In this document: piece after piece, positions 1-11,826 of the stretch
Layout of the letters: the number at the start of each line of letters is the position of its first letter
Position numbering within the stretch: position 1 is the first letter of the stretch
Source of the DNA: Diplocarpon mali
Taxonomy: Eukaryota; Ascomycota; Leotiomycetes; Helotiales; Drepanopezizaceae
Direction: 5' to 3'
DNA length: 64,000 nucleotides
NCBI GenBank assembly: GCA_024741835.1
Contig: JAENRP010000069.1
Span: 3,864 to 67,863 of the forward strand
Notes under the pieces: generated by a model
What the model was told of the DNA's origin: nothing
The model's input: only the letters and a program-made list of their open reading frames with translations
The model's database searches: none
Position numbers and translations under genes: made by a program

Positions 1-2157
1 CCCCCGATTGCACCATGAGGCCTCAGTTCCCGGAAGATGGGGAGCACCACGAGTCGATTGAAGAGATCGGGGGCCCCCAACATTGCAGGCTGCGCGCCCA
101 GCAGAGGCCCCGACCTCGTATCCTGGCCAAACTCCGACGTACTCGGGGAGAGACTCGGACAGGACGGCAGTCGGCCACCCGGTTCCAAGGCCCTGGGATC
201 TCCTCACGGGTACAGTCGAGAGTAATGGTGGGGCTCGCGACCGCACGGGCCGAAAGACCGCGCTGGGATGCCCCGATCGGCATGGACTCACCCTCCGCGC
301 GGTCTGTGTCCGCGCACGAATACGTAATCGTACAAGGGCCAGCTGGAGAGTTGGGCAGAGTGCCAGACTCCTCGGTCCGAGGGCCACAGAGGGCTTCGCA
401 GTCTCGCCCACGCGCTGACCGGCCGCACGTTGCGGGTGTGTACTCGTCCTTTGCAAGCCCGTGCGAGCGTACGTGACGGTGAGAGAAATAATCCTCTGGG
501 GACGGACACGCGGCGGGCGGTGCGATTCGATTCAGAGCGTGGTGCGGGAGGACCCACCGAGCAAGATGATCCGTCAGGCCACGACGGCGAGGGGACGCCT
601 GCTCGCGCGCCTGTCTGGGCGGCCGCTCATCTCAAGTCGGGAGATGGTTGGGCCCCCGGTAAAACGAAGATGAGCTCGGAGCCTCCGTGGGCAGTCGTCT
701 CCTCGTCCCGGCAACGAACGGGTGGAGCCTTTGGGCGACGACGGCAGCAGCAAAACCACCCGCGATCTGGGAGACCCGGCACGCCAGTCTGAGGACAGCC
801 ATGACGCGGGGACTGGCTCGAAAAGCGATCGACGGAGCACGCCGCTGGAGATGAGAGTCTTGGTTTCCCTCGGGCTGGGCTGGACTCGGCCCGGCCCGGC
901 CCGGCTCGGCTCGGCTCTCCAGTCCGCTGCGGAAGCATCGCAAGCTCCCACGTATCGGGACGGGCAGAGACGGGCGCCGTAGGGATCCCTCGGCCACCCG
1001 CGGTCAAACCGTCGGCTGCCCATCTCTCGACTCGCTGCGAGCCGAGAGGTGTCCGAGAATCTGGGCTGGGCTCCGGGTCTGAGCTCGGGCCGGGGAGGGA
1101 AGACCGCACCCAATCAGGTCGCCTTGTCTCTGAGGAGAAAGGCCGAGAGACTTGGGGGGGAAGAGCCAGAGCGTGGCTCTTCTCGTCTGGTCCAGAGATC
1201 GCTGCGCGACTGGCTGCGAAGGCGAAGCATAATCAGCGAGAAACACAAAACGGGGACGGGCGCGAGTCCAACCTCTCGACGCCCGATTCCTGCGCTGAAC
1301 GAATGCGAGGGCTGCAAGTAGGGGGGGGGTTGAAGCCGAGGAGTCCGAGAAGAGGCCCACGAAGCAAGCGCGCCAGAGCAGGAAACCCGCCATACGGTGT
1401 TAATGATCTCCCTTGACGAGTACGAGTTACTCGTATCCCAGCTCGACACGTCGATCCACCGAAGCCCCGGCCCCCTTGCCCCGATTCTCTTCCTTTTCTC
1501 TCCCTCCCTCTCGCTCTCTCTCTTTCTCCACCTCAGATTCTGCTCTCTGTCTCCTTGATTCGTTTCTCGTCCCCTCTCACACACCTTCTCTCCGTCTGCC
1601 CCCCCCCGGCCGCCCCGCCGCTCCTTCAAACCACTCCAGGTGGCTCCACTCCGTCCACCCTCGGCGGCGTTGGCGAAAGCGAATCTCACCTCCGTCGCAG
1701 GCCAAGCAACCGCTACGCGCACCCCGAGCGTTTGCACAGGGGGTAGCGCCCTGGTGGGTCTGTAAGGCTGGATCGTGAAGTTAGCCCTGCGCTGACGCGG
1801 TGTCGGTTCGGCCTGCGGCGACGGGGGGCAGCGCAGCGTCGAGTTGTGTCGGAGTGGAGAGCAGAACTCCCCGCCCCCTTGGTCCTCCTGGCCTCTGGCC
1901 TGTTCCTTCGTGCCGAGCATCGAGGAATTCGCGAGGCCAGGAGGTTCCACTCGGCGGCAAGCTTCCTGACGCGCGGGGCCGTCCTCAAATGCTACCCGTG
2001 CGCTGCTGCCGAGGAAGTCGGGCGGAGCGAGCATACGGGCACCGATCGTGGGCTACCGCGGATCGCGGAGAGTGAGGCCCGCGTAGAGCCGCTGTTCTGG
2101 GCGAATGACACGGGTCGGCAATGGCACGTGGCCCATCTGCTCTGCTCCCTCTTTTCG

Positions 2158-2197
<40 letters not shown>

Positions 2198-4721
2198 TCC
2201 ATCACGCATCTTGTCCCCTGCGGTATCCCTGCTTCCTGGTCCTCCACTCGCAGACTCTCGATCCAAGAACCCATGAGGGCCTGCTCGAGTGCCAGCCTCC
2301 TGTCCCGTGCAACCTCTCCTCCGGCTGTCCAGAGTATCTGTACGCTGCTGGCAGTCTGGAGGGAGAGCTGATTGCGGCGTCGCGACACCCACAGGCCCAT
2401 TTCTTATCCTCTGTAGGAAATCCCAGGCGCGAATTTTCCAGAAGCGGAAAACTACCCGCTGCATGACCCGCCGTCTCTGGAGTGGAAAACATGACAAGAT
2501 AGGATCGCCTGCTCATGAAACCCATGAGCCTCCACACCAGGGGCTCGATACAGCGCGCGAGGAATACTGCGTCCGGCCCACGGAGACTTCATTCGGCCGA
2601 GATCTCCGGGCAGCATGGGTCTTTCTCCTCTGCTATCAGCACCTCGTATGTGGGATTAGACCAGAGCACTACTGCGATTCCGTACAGGGCGCAGCTGGAC
2701 AGAGCATGCCGATACTTCCAGAGCTACGGATCTCGCTCGCTCGGCTGCTCGGAGTGTGACTTGATATGCTTAAGACGTGGAGACGGCCCCGTAGCCTTCT
2801 TGATGGTACCAGGGACGTCGGCTCCGGACTTGGGTAATCTGCACTCGGGGGATGCCCTGTAGAGCAAGGCACGCTCCTACACCATCCGCGCAGCAAGACC
2901 TCTGTCTTCCGAGTTACCAGTCCTCTCAAGGTGGGGGGCCTGTTTCAGATCTGCTGAGTTGCGATAAGGTTGGGTACAGAACCTCTAGTCGATCGGGACG
3001 TTCGTTGGAACTCTGGCATCAGCCAACATCTGAGATCTCCACACTGAGCTACGGTACAGCCCCCCCCTTCGAAAAAGCTGCACATGACAGGATACGCAGC
3101 CGTGCAGCGCCACCGAGAATGCACCGTCGCACACGCCCCGAGGTACTTCGTGGTGCTGGGTTGGCCTGCGATCCGGACCAGAGAGAGGTGGCCCGGCTGT
3201 TGGAGTCAGCAGGCTACAGTAGGGTGCAAAGAGCGCGAACACCCTCTCTTGCTTGATTTTGGCATTGTCGATGGCGCTGCTTGTGCGAGTAAACAAGCGG
3301 ATTCCGATATTTCATACACCACCTTGGAGTAGTGCTAACATCTTGCACTTGCTAATGCCTCGTCGTAGCTAGTGTGTGTAAGGATCCATGTTCGACATCA
3401 CACTACGCTGCTTACGCGCCTCGAGTCAAAGCATCCACATCTGCGCGAGTGTCAGGCGCATATGCGCGCTTGAGGTACTTTCGAGATAGCCCTGCTCATA
3501 TCGAAGCCCAAGGTCCTCTCCCATCGAGTAGATATCCCGGGAAGCAGGAGCCTATTTCGTTACTTTGATATGCACGTCTTGGGTACCTCTTTCATTGTAC
3601 CTCCGTAATTCCAGCCTAGCTCCGTCGTACATTATTATCATTGAAAAGAGGGTGTGTTTTTGGTAGGGCACGTATCAGAAACCAGCATCGGAAGAGCATC
3701 CAAATCGAGGACGTGTGCCTAAGCCAGGGGGGGATTCATACTTTTTGCACCCTACTGTACAAAGCTTTCAGGCCCGATTCCGGCTCCGGATGCCTTCCGC
3801 GCTGGTTAGCCGCCCCCCAGAGAAAACGGTGGTTGCAGGCATCAGATTGCTCTCCACCCTCCGTCGCAAGCCACACCAACACTGCAGAAATGCAGAATCG
3901 AACCTTGCAAACCCTCGCTGACCCTTCCCTTGCTCCTGACGCTAGTGTTTTTCCCTCCCTCCTTGGCTTGCGATGAAGTAACGTGGGTTTCTGTGGTCGG
4001 AGGTAGCTTCACGAGCTTACCCCCTGACTCCGACTAGCAGAGAAAGGGGTATTGCCAGACCCCCATTGACGCAGCTCATGACTGCGGTCCGCAGACAGAG
4101 CCGACTTCTCTTCCGGCAGTGTGAGTTGATGAGGCTCGGGCTTGAAACCAGCTGCTGGGTAATCTCACATCTCGGGTAAGCGAGGCTGATATCAGATATA
4201 TCGAGCTGTAGGAAGGTTCGCAGCTGAATGTGAAAGCAATGCAGCAAAGCACCATGCGCATCCTCTCATCTGAAGTAGTGGCCTGGGCACACGGGGTCTT
4301 GATCGAGGCGGTCTCGGGGATAGCACAGAGCATCCCGGGCAACATGGTGCGCCGGCAACACTAAGCGTTGGTGCGCAGTCTCTCGATCTGAAGGAGGGGA
4401 GGATGGAAATAATGGCGACAAGGTGTCATCAGTATCAGGGGGGCGAGAATGGGTTTGCTATCTCCTTGGGATTCCACTAGAGTTCCGTTAAAACCTTCTG
4501 TTCAGACGGTACGAGGTTGGGAACGCTGCCGGCCTTCACATACTTTCAATAGATCTGAGCCCTCTTCGACATTGCATCCGACTAGAACTCCGGGCATGCA
4601 AGTTTCCACGGCTCATGCCGGAACCGCTGCCGCTGTCAGCGAGAACGCACGATTCAGGCGAGACGGTTTCGACTCTCGATCGCGACCAAACTCGCATCCG
4701 TGGTGGCTAGTCGAACTGGTC
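1..4721. other. GC-rich gene-free left end with pyrimidine tracts
   Basis: No reading frame here gives a protein I recognise. Overlapping frames are open on both strands over the first 2 kb because the DNA is GC-rich and stop codons are rare, which is not evidence of coding. Visible structure includes a short pentamer run of GGCCC and CTCGG units near 889-917, a G run near 1320, a CT-rich tract at 1480-1560 and a clean CT microsatellite at about 2163-2192. Such CT-rich stretches are common in promoters and long 5' leaders of filamentous fungi, so this may be regulatory DNA of a gene beyond the window's left edge. From 2.5 to 4.7 kb I see nothing specific. Confidence 0.5.
2163..2193. repeat. 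(CT)n microsatellite
   Basis: About fourteen uninterrupted CT dinucleotides followed by CCCTCTCC. Likely length-polymorphic. On the coding-like strand it would form a pyrimidine-rich promoter or leader tract. Confidence 0.9.
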
Positions 4722-5367
4722 TCAACCGTCGGTATCGACGCGTCGCTTTTTGATAGGTCTTTCCTCCGCCCGCCACTCCTGGACGCGATCGTGCATCCGG
4801 GGATGAGATTCAATTGCATCCTCCCCTTCCGTGAGAGCAAGGTCTCCAGTTTTTCCCAATGAAGATAACGCAGCCTCTTCCATGAGAATCCCCAATGCGA
4901 GCAGAGCCGATTCATCCATGCTTCTCCAGTCGCTGATTCCCTGATCCGCCGCAGCACGTGAGTACATGTCAGATGTATAGCAATGCAGAGCCTTGAGAAG
5001 GTCCGATTCGGGCAGATCTGCGATCGCTAATTTTTCGTTTGCGAAATAAATGTCGGACTCGGCGTATCTTGTGGGAGCATGCTTGCCTCTGAAAAGGACA
5101 TTCTCTGGGGAGATGGCGCTGGTAGATGAGGAGACAGTATCGCGGTTTGAAGCGACTACCTGCCGCCTGGAAATAAACCCTCCGAGCGATATTCTACCTG
5201 CTGTATATCAACTGGCAGGTCGGCGCAGGCCAGGGACAGAACGTACCTGCGACTGCATCGTAGACCGTAGGATGCCTGTAGCTTAGTGATCGCTCGTCGT
5301 TGATCAAGCTCTCTGGCGAGTGCTTTGGTTGCAGTAACGCGCCTTCGGAGAGGGCCGTGGAGGTCAT
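4722..5367 (-). CDS. Conserved-looking nuclear protein of unknown function (198 aa, two exons)
   Basis: Gene model: exon 1 at 5367-5247 (40 codons plus one base), intron 5246-5198 (49 bp, GTACGT donor, CAG acceptor), exon 2 at 5197-4722 ending in TGA. The splice restores one frame across an otherwise stop-containing stretch. The product has no signal peptide or membrane segment. The N-terminal 60 residues are Ser/Thr-rich. A central block (about residues 72-95) reads ENVLFRGKHAPTRYAESD, and an acidic-helical block (about 100-165) contains DLPESDLLKAL and MDESALLALGILMEEA. The C-terminus has a basic RPIKKRRV cluster that would serve as a nuclear localisation signal. I do not recognise the family. 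The start was chosen as the first ATG giving the Ser/Thr-rich N-terminus; an in-frame upstream ATG at 5427 is possible. It is divergent from the CSA gene with 169 bp between the ATGs, so the two probably share a promoter. Confidence 0.62.
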
Positions 5368-5536
5368 GATTGTATAACTGCGTGGTGTTGTCGCATAGAC
5401 ATGTCTCACTGCAGTAAACAGGCGCATCGTTATCTAATCCGCTTCCGCTCCGCCTCAAGGATCCAGCCTCGAGCCCGATCCCTTCCAGAGCCTCCTCACG
5501 TGGAACACACCAACACTCACGTCCAGGGCTAGATGT
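5368..5536. promoter_or_regulatory. Shared divergent promoter interval
   Basis: The 169 bp between the start codons of the minus-strand unknown gene and the plus-strand CSA gene must hold both promoters and both 5' leaders. No TATA box or other specific motif stands out. Confidence 0.5.
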
Positions 5537-7044
5537 ATGAATCGGTTGCTGTTTGATCGTTCTACGGGCAGCCTCTCTGCGCAGCAGTTTGCCCGCACGC
5601 AAACCGCACAACTGATCCATTCCATCCAATTTGCCCCCAGACTGCGGTTCAATGGCGGCGAGAGAGAGGCAGCCTTCGCCGATGATGCCCAGACTGAAGG
5701 TGCCCAGTTGAGAGCTTCTCAACAAGCGGCCAATCAATTTAGGGTATGGGCGCATCAATTGGGAGTAAATGCTCTGGCAAAGGACATCGAGAACAGATTG
5801 TATGGGTACCACCATCTAGCATGATTGTCACATTAACGAAGACAGTCTCATTTCCGGGGGCGCGGATTCTACAATAAAGCTCTGGGACCTGGACGAGAGC
5901 AGACCATGGGCTAAACATACCTTCAAGCCTTCCAGAGTGGTTCCTAGGTGGGAGGGAGAACCTCCTGGCGGGAAAGAAGTGCTGAATAAGTCATAGGACA
6001 TCCTTAACCCATAAGTTTGGCATCTCCCAGCTCAGCTTCTATCCCTTCGACTCAGGAGCCTTTCTATCTGGCTCTTATGATCATCACCTGAAACTCTACG
6101 CAACAGATACCATGGCCGTATCCGCAGACTTCGACCTCGGTTCAATAATTTACACTCAAGCGCTTTCTCCTATAGCAAGTCACCTCCTAGTTGCTTGTGC
6201 AACTCAACATCCGGCTGTCAGGCTTGTCGATCTCCGCTCTGGCTCTAGTACGCATTCCTTGGCGGGTCATCATGGCGCCTTGCTCTCCCTGTCATGGAGT
6301 CCTACTCGGGAGAATATTCTCGCAAGCGGGGGCGTCGATGGAACCGTTCGCCTATGGGATGTTCGTAAAAGTTCGGGAGCGCTAGGCATGCTGGACATGG
6401 AAGATTCAACTGGTATTACCGGTACCGATGGTATGGGACGAAGTGCTCGTTCCAGAGATTCGGGTAAAGCTCATTCGGCCGCCGTCAATGGCCTTCAATG
6501 GACTGGCGATGGCTACTATCTAATCTCGGCTGGGCACGATGACCGGGTCAGAGTCTGGGACACTGCCAATGGAGCCAATACTCTTGCCAGCTTCGGCCCA
6601 ACACTGAAAAATGGCCATCTCTCAAATCTGCCAATGATCGCATCGCCAACTGGATCCACGGCTCCCAGCAAAGAACTTCTGTTCTACCCGAACGAAAAGG
6701 AACTTCTTGTGTTTGAGTTGCATGAAGGTAGGCTGTTGAAGCGTCTTAGGGTTCCTGGTCCAAATGTGGCAGCTGTGAGGTTGCGGACAGGAGAGGGAAA
6801 TATCAAAAGCAGGGTCACGGGGCTTGTATGGATAGGACAGGCTGGTGGTCTGTTTTCTTCACATACAGATGGTCAGATTCGAGCCTGGCTCCCCCGAAGT
6901 CCAGAGGATGAAGAGTTGGATCGGGAAGAGGAGGACGATCGGAAACGAAGCCATGACGACGAATCCGAAGATATCAGGAGAAGACGAAAGGTACTGGATG
7001 ATGTCTTTAGAGACATGACGAGACAGAAAATCACGTTCGGATGA
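5537..7044 (+). CDS. CSA: CSA/ERCC8-type WD40 DNA repair protein (Rad28 homologue)
   Basis: Substrate-recognition WD40 protein of the CSA family, which in animals works in a DDB1-CUL4 ubiquitin ligase during transcription-coupled nucleotide excision repair; the yeast counterpart is Rad28. Gene model: exons 5537-5799, 5846-5947 and 5997-7044, with introns of 46 and 49 bp (GTATGG...CAG and GTGGGA...TAG) whose phases join perfectly into 470 aa. Seen in the sequence: N-terminal MNRLLFDR, then WD repeats with LISGGADSTIKLWDL (about residues 89-103), FLSGSYDHHLKLY, LLVACATQHPAVRLVDLRSGS, ILASGGVDGTVRLWDVR and LISAGHDDRVRVWD. The HPxVRLxDLxSGSxxHxLxGH block is characteristic of CSA. The C-terminal 45 residues are highly charged (EEEDDRKRSHDDE). 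No residue is obviously missing. Expected to be nuclear. Confidence 0.9.
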
Positions 7045-9164
7045 TGTATGTAGGGATAGTCATCGCCCCTGCCAGCTTCTCCACTTATGAATTTTACTCA
7101 ACGTTCTACACAATCATGAATACTTCAATTCCCGACGCAATGCCGGACTCAACGCCCGGCCAAATTTACTCCTGCTTGTGGGTTCGAAGGTGGGTGCAGG
7201 GACAGCTTGTACAGGAGCAGGCCACCAAACTCGGTGCCCAAGTCTTCGGAGTTACGGATCTATACAATACAGATCCGAGCCCTTGCAAAAGACGCTTTCG
7301 TGTCGCAGGTACGGGTTCTAGCAAGGAAATCCAGGAGACCCTCGAGTTCTTCAGCAGGGACCGAATATCGGGAGTCAATGCAGACTATCAAATATCCGGA
7401 CCTCCGTTGTCGACTTACAGAATGCGATCTTCCAAGCGGGGGATTTAATGATGTTATCTGTCAAGGCCAAAAATATGCGTCCCAGCGCTGACAATCAGAA
7501 GGAGTCTGGTAACATGTGCGAAATGTTGCCCGCAGTAGCTCGTATAGACCCTGCCCTCCATGAAGACTCCGTCATGCATGCTTTTCTGCTGGAATCAGTG
7601 AAGTGCCATGACGCGGCGTCGGCGGCCGGGGGGGTGGCTGATTGCGGCCGCCAGTCGATATCTGCCAGACGAGGGTGGGATGGCGTGGCGAGTTGATGCG
7701 CATCATCAGCGGAGACAGAGTATATCCTCATAGGGTCCTCGCCCTAGCGGCCCTACGCGAACTCCGGGGCCAGGGGACGTCGCTTCGCCACGGTTAAATC
7801 TATGTGAGTTTATGCTGAAATTGCGGACCTTCAATGAAGTAATTGAAAATAGCTGGTTATGTAATTCAATTTGATTTAATTGACGGCCCGTCACTAGCGC
7901 TAAAATCAACAGCCCTCTGCAAGCTACGGGATAGATTTTCCAGACCTCTATGGTAAAGGTCTACGTTGATAGAGAATAAAGAGGGGATATTGTGTATGAA
8001 ACTTGGAGGTAATCGAGTGGTTTATTAACAGCCTTATTGAAAGCTATTCTAAAGTTACTCTTAAGACTACTGCACAGGCTTGCTTAAGTGAGAGTAGAAA
8101 GAGTATATTATATATACCCTGAAGTATATTTCAGTAATTCATTAGCAGGGATGTTCTCACGGCTATTTCGAGGGCTATTTTAGGGTTATTCTCGAGGTTA
8201 TTCTTGAGCCCATTCTCAGGGCCTACTTGACAAAGCAGTGTAGAGAAGTAGTAGAGAAAGTTCTAAGTAATAGGACCGTTTCAAGGGCCGTTCTCGAAGC
8301 CATGCTCAGAGCTATTTCCAAGGGCTGCTATGGTAAAAAGTAGAGAGTTAATCATATATCAACTTGCGAGATGCTCAAGGGATTTCGCAGCAACGGTTAC
8401 CTACAACTCTAAGCGGCCGTGAAGCCGGGCGTTTTAGTGTTCCTCTTCGGTCAGCTGACCGGTATCTCCGAGGTGCCAACGCCTATCATTTCATGGCACA
8501 AGATATATTGCTATGCTCCCCGCCGAAATCGCAGAGAAATCTTCGCGCACGACGTGCATCAGTCGCCTTGCTTCAATGCCGACTTGCCCGGTTAACGTTT
8601 TTCGAGCCAATGCTGACGACCGGGTTGTGACGGCACTTGTCCCTATCTCGCGCTACAAGGACCCAGGAACCAAACCAGCATCTCGGGTCTCCATAGGCTT
8701 GAGCTGCGGTCTTGCGGAGATCCGCCTTTCCTCATCAGTCCTCCAGCAGCGCAGGACACCCGTTACCATGTCGCCTACATATGCCAGTGGCCGATGTTCG
8801 GACGACCGGGCTCACGTTTGACTGATTGACGCCCTTGGATGTATCTTCGTTTCGCTTCTGCGGTTTCTGTTAGTTGCGGTTGTATCTTGTCGGTCGATGG
8901 CCTTTTTGTCTGGACAGTGAATCCTCAACTGTTGCTGCTCTGAAAAGAATTTCTGTCTTATCACGGTTTGATTGTCATACAATACTACTACTATATCAAT
9001 TGGATCCTGAAGTGATTCACCGTATTCGCTGCTCAATCCTCTGAAGATTCTGTTCTGCAGTCTAGTCAAGCGTCTCAATTCAACCGTCACCCAGACCCAG
9101 GGGATCCATCCCTTCGATTAGCAAGACCTACGAGCAACCCAGCATAAACTACGTCCTGACAAGT
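7045..9164. other. Gene-poor interval between CSA and the MFS transporter
   Basis: Short open frames occur but none has a recognisable product or codon pattern. From about 7790 to 8350 composition becomes AT-richer and a 12-bp-periodic sequence appears (annotated separately). The last 100-150 bp before 9165 should hold the promoter and leader of the transporter gene; no clear motif is visible. Confidence 0.5.
8033..8334 (+). repeat. Degenerate 12-bp-period repeat, coding-like (tetrapeptide repeat)
   Basis: Three blocks keep an exact 12-bp period: 8033-8092, 8149-8232 and 8275-8334. Units resemble GGCTATTTCGAG, GTTATTCTCGAG and GCCGTTCTCGAA. In the plus frame starting at 8161 the second and third blocks are one open stretch to a stop near 8343. 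They read as tetrapeptides such as VILE, PILR, AVLE, AMLR and AISK, an amphipathic pattern. The open stretch has no ATG and begins just after a stop at 8143. It looks like a decayed fragment of a repeat-protein gene or of a repetitive element; the family is not recognised. Confidence 0.6.
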
Positions 9165-10663
9165 ATGTCGACCCACGATGCGCCCATACAGCATCACTCC
9201 TCCTTTGCTGAAGTCCCAGACGAAGTCTACGATCGCCTGTCACCATCACGCAAACTGGTCATAGTGGCACTGCTTTCGTACTGCTCGTTCCTTGCTCCAA
9301 TCTCCTCAACCACTATACTGGCCGCGATTCCGGAGGTAGCAGCTACGTATCACAGCACCGGAACAGTCATAAACTGGAGTAATGCTCTGTACATGGTCTT
9401 CATGGGCATTTCGCCTTGCTTCTGGGGTCCGCTTTCACAGGTCTACGGTCGTCGACGGGCAAGTTCCTCTCTGCCTCTTCCCACGTGTATATATCACTTA
9501 TACCCACATAGATTTGCCTCGTGACGGCTGCTCTATTCTGCGCCTGCTCACTCGGCACCGCGCTGGCGCCTAACCTTCCTGCCTACTTCGTGTTTCGCAT
9601 ACTCACTGCATTTCAAGGAACCTCGTTCTTGAACGTTGGCGCGTCTTGCATTGGAGACATTTACCGTCCGACAGAGCGAGCCACGGCGATGGGCTGGTTC
9701 CTCTCAGGCATTCACGCCGGCCCAGCGTTTGGCCCATTCATCGGCGGGATTATCGTAACCTTCAAGTCCTGGCGCGTCATCTTCTATCTTCAAACCGCAC
9801 TAGCAGCCGTCGCACTCACTGGTGCCTACTTCCTGCTCCCTGAAACAGCACACCATATGAAAGTCGACGACCTGGTCGGGCTTCCACTACGAGCCAGAGC
9901 AAAGGTTCTAGGCAGCATGTTGAACCCGTGGCGGGTCGTCAGGCTGTACAAATACCCCAATCTGATTATGGTTTCCCTCGCCTCGGCTTCGCTAGTATGG
10001 AACATGTACTCCCTTCTCACACCTATCCGATATATCCTCAACCCTCGCTTCGGCCTCACCTCGCCCACCGAGTCTGGCCTTTTCTATCTTGCCCCAGGTT
10101 GCGGATACATCATCGGAACGTTCTTTGGGGGCAGGTACGCAGATCACATCACAATCAAGTGGAAAGCTAAGCGCGGCGATGTCCGCATCCCAGAAGATCG
10201 CTTGCGTTCCGCTCTCCCTTTCATGGGTATTGCGGTCCCAGCCAGCATGCTGATATATGGATGGTCCATCGAGAAACGCTTCGGCGGCATCGCACTACCG
10301 GTCATCATGATGTTCTGTCAAGGGGTGGCCCAGCTCTTCTGTTTTCCTAGCCTGAACACCTATTGCCTGGATGTGATGCAGAGCCACAGTGCAGAAGTCA
10401 TTGCAGGCAACTACATGATCCGATATCTGTTTGCAGCCTTGGGCAGTGGAACTGTCTTGCCAGCGGTAGAGAAAATTGGAGTTGGCTGGTTTTCCACCAT
10501 AAGTGCGGTCTTTCTGGTAGGGAGTAGCTTGGCTACCTATGCCGCAGTGATATGGGGTGTCAGATGGAGGGACAATGTGGATGGGAGGAGGGCGAGGAGG
10601 AGGGAGAAGATGCTGGCTGTCAGGGAGGACGTGGAGAAGAAAGTTGTTGTCGCCGAAGGGTAG
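9165..10663 (+). CDS. MFS drug/H+ antiporter, DHA1 family, QDR-like
   Basis: Twelve-TM proton-driven exporter of the major facilitator superfamily, probably plasma-membrane, exporting small toxic or endogenous compounds. Gene model: exon 1 at 9165-9458, a GC-AG intron at 9459-9511 (donor GCAAGT), exon 2 at 9512-10663, giving 481 aa. The splice joins VYGRRR to ICLVTAALF and so completes motif A (GPLSQVYGRRR, about residues 88-98) between TM2 and TM3. Motif B appears as FRILTAFQGTS (about 126-136) and the antiporter motif C region as GIHAGPAFGPFIGG (about 164-177). A cytoplasmic loop follows TM6 and the C-terminus is a short basic tail. The segment VGWFSTISAVFLVGSSL near the end resembles QDR/DHA1 transporters. 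No biosynthetic enzyme genes flank it, so a cluster role is not supported. Substrate cannot be read from the sequence. Confidence 0.87.
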
Positions 10664-11659
10664 GAGAAGGACATGGTGTGGTCGGACTGCGCGTAATCAA
10701 GTTGGACTGATTCTCTGCGCCTAAAATATGGGTATGGGCTGGTGGAAGGCGTCCAGAATGGCCGGATAGGAATACGCCCCTCGTCAATTCCTTCGTCCCT
10801 AGATCTCATCAAGACGTGCAGCCGACCGCCACTCTGACGGGACGGTGGGCCGCGTACAATAGCAGTCAAGTCTAGGTGACTTGCACATCGCCATCTAGAG
10901 CGATCTTCTGCCTCAGCAACAGGCAACACGTCCTGAAGGTAGAATAACAGACCCCTGATTTGATCGCTTAAATCAGCCACGACTCTCTCGCTTCGAGTAC
11001 CTTGTTTGTTCTCTGCTCGCCCACATGGCAAGGCCCTCGTGATTTCTTCATGCCTGAAGTTGACTCTCCATCACCAAACCTGCTCTTTGACCAAGAAAGC
11101 TTCGTCCATCTCCGGTTTCACATACCCGAATGGAGCGAATGGAACCGTGGATCACGACTGCAGACTTGATTCTTCGATGTCCCGAGCACCCGGCCCCGAA
11201 GCGAGGGGCGCCTTGGGCCGCTTCGAACTTTGAGAATGGGTGTCAGGGGGTAAATCCAACCCCGACTTGACGCATAGCTTCGAATACCGGGCTTATAGGG
11301 CTGTGTCGCGACACCGGCCTGGCTCACCCTAGCTTTGCAAACTTCCACTCGGAGAGCTCGTCTGGAAACTCGAAAACCCCGATTTTGAAGAGGGGCTTGG
11401 TGGCGTGATTCCTAAATCGACACTGGGTCAGAGCTGCGTGCTGGGTAGGGTATACCCGGATAACGCATGTTGCAGAGAGCTAGGTACCCGACCGGGCTGA
11501 ATCTTCGTACCCCGGGTGAAATATCTCCAGGTACTACGTATATTCAGGTAACCCCTCTGCGGCAATTAGGATAACATCTGTAGACCCAAGAAAGTTCTTG
11601 TATGAGATCTTGTATTTTAGTGAAATTTTAATACGACTTGCATGATTTGCAAAAGCTCT

Positions 11660-11678
11660 CGCGCGCGCGCGCGCGCGC
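11660..11678. repeat. (CG)n microsatellite
   Basis: About nine alternating CG dinucleotides. Runs of this length are uncommon in fungal intergenic DNA and could adopt Z-DNA. Confidence 0.85.
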
Positions 11679-11799
11679 TCTGTAGGTGAAGAAATCTAAA
11701 CATAGCCTTAATATCGGGTTCTAGTACAGTTGCGGTGCATGTTGAATGATTTGCAGGAAGACGACTCAACACCTATATACAATAGGTATCTCTAACTAA

Positions 11800-11826
11800 C
11801 CTGCAGACTGTTGAAGAGTCTGCAGG
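11800..11826. other. Perfect 10-bp-stem inverted repeat
   Basis: CCTGCAGACT at 11800-11809, a 7-base loop, and AGTCTGCAGG at 11817-11826. A second smaller inverted repeat (ACCTAT...ATAGGT, 11771-11787) is just upstream. No T-run follows, so this is not a clear terminator. Function unknown. Confidence 0.7.

Noticed and set aside
15..2466. Long open frames on both strands at the GC-rich left end
   Set aside because: They overlap in several frames, are rich in Arg/Pro/Gly/Ser as expected from random GC-rich DNA, and none resembles a protein family.
5156..5815. 219-codon minus-strand open frame
   Set aside because: It is antisense to the first CSA exon and overlaps exon 1 of the unknown minus-strand gene in another frame; both alternatives are better supported.
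10537..11031. 164-codon minus-strand open frame after the MFS gene
   Set aside because: Partly antisense to the transporter C-terminus. Its Ser/Thr/Leu-rich end is the complement of the transporter's basic tail codons.
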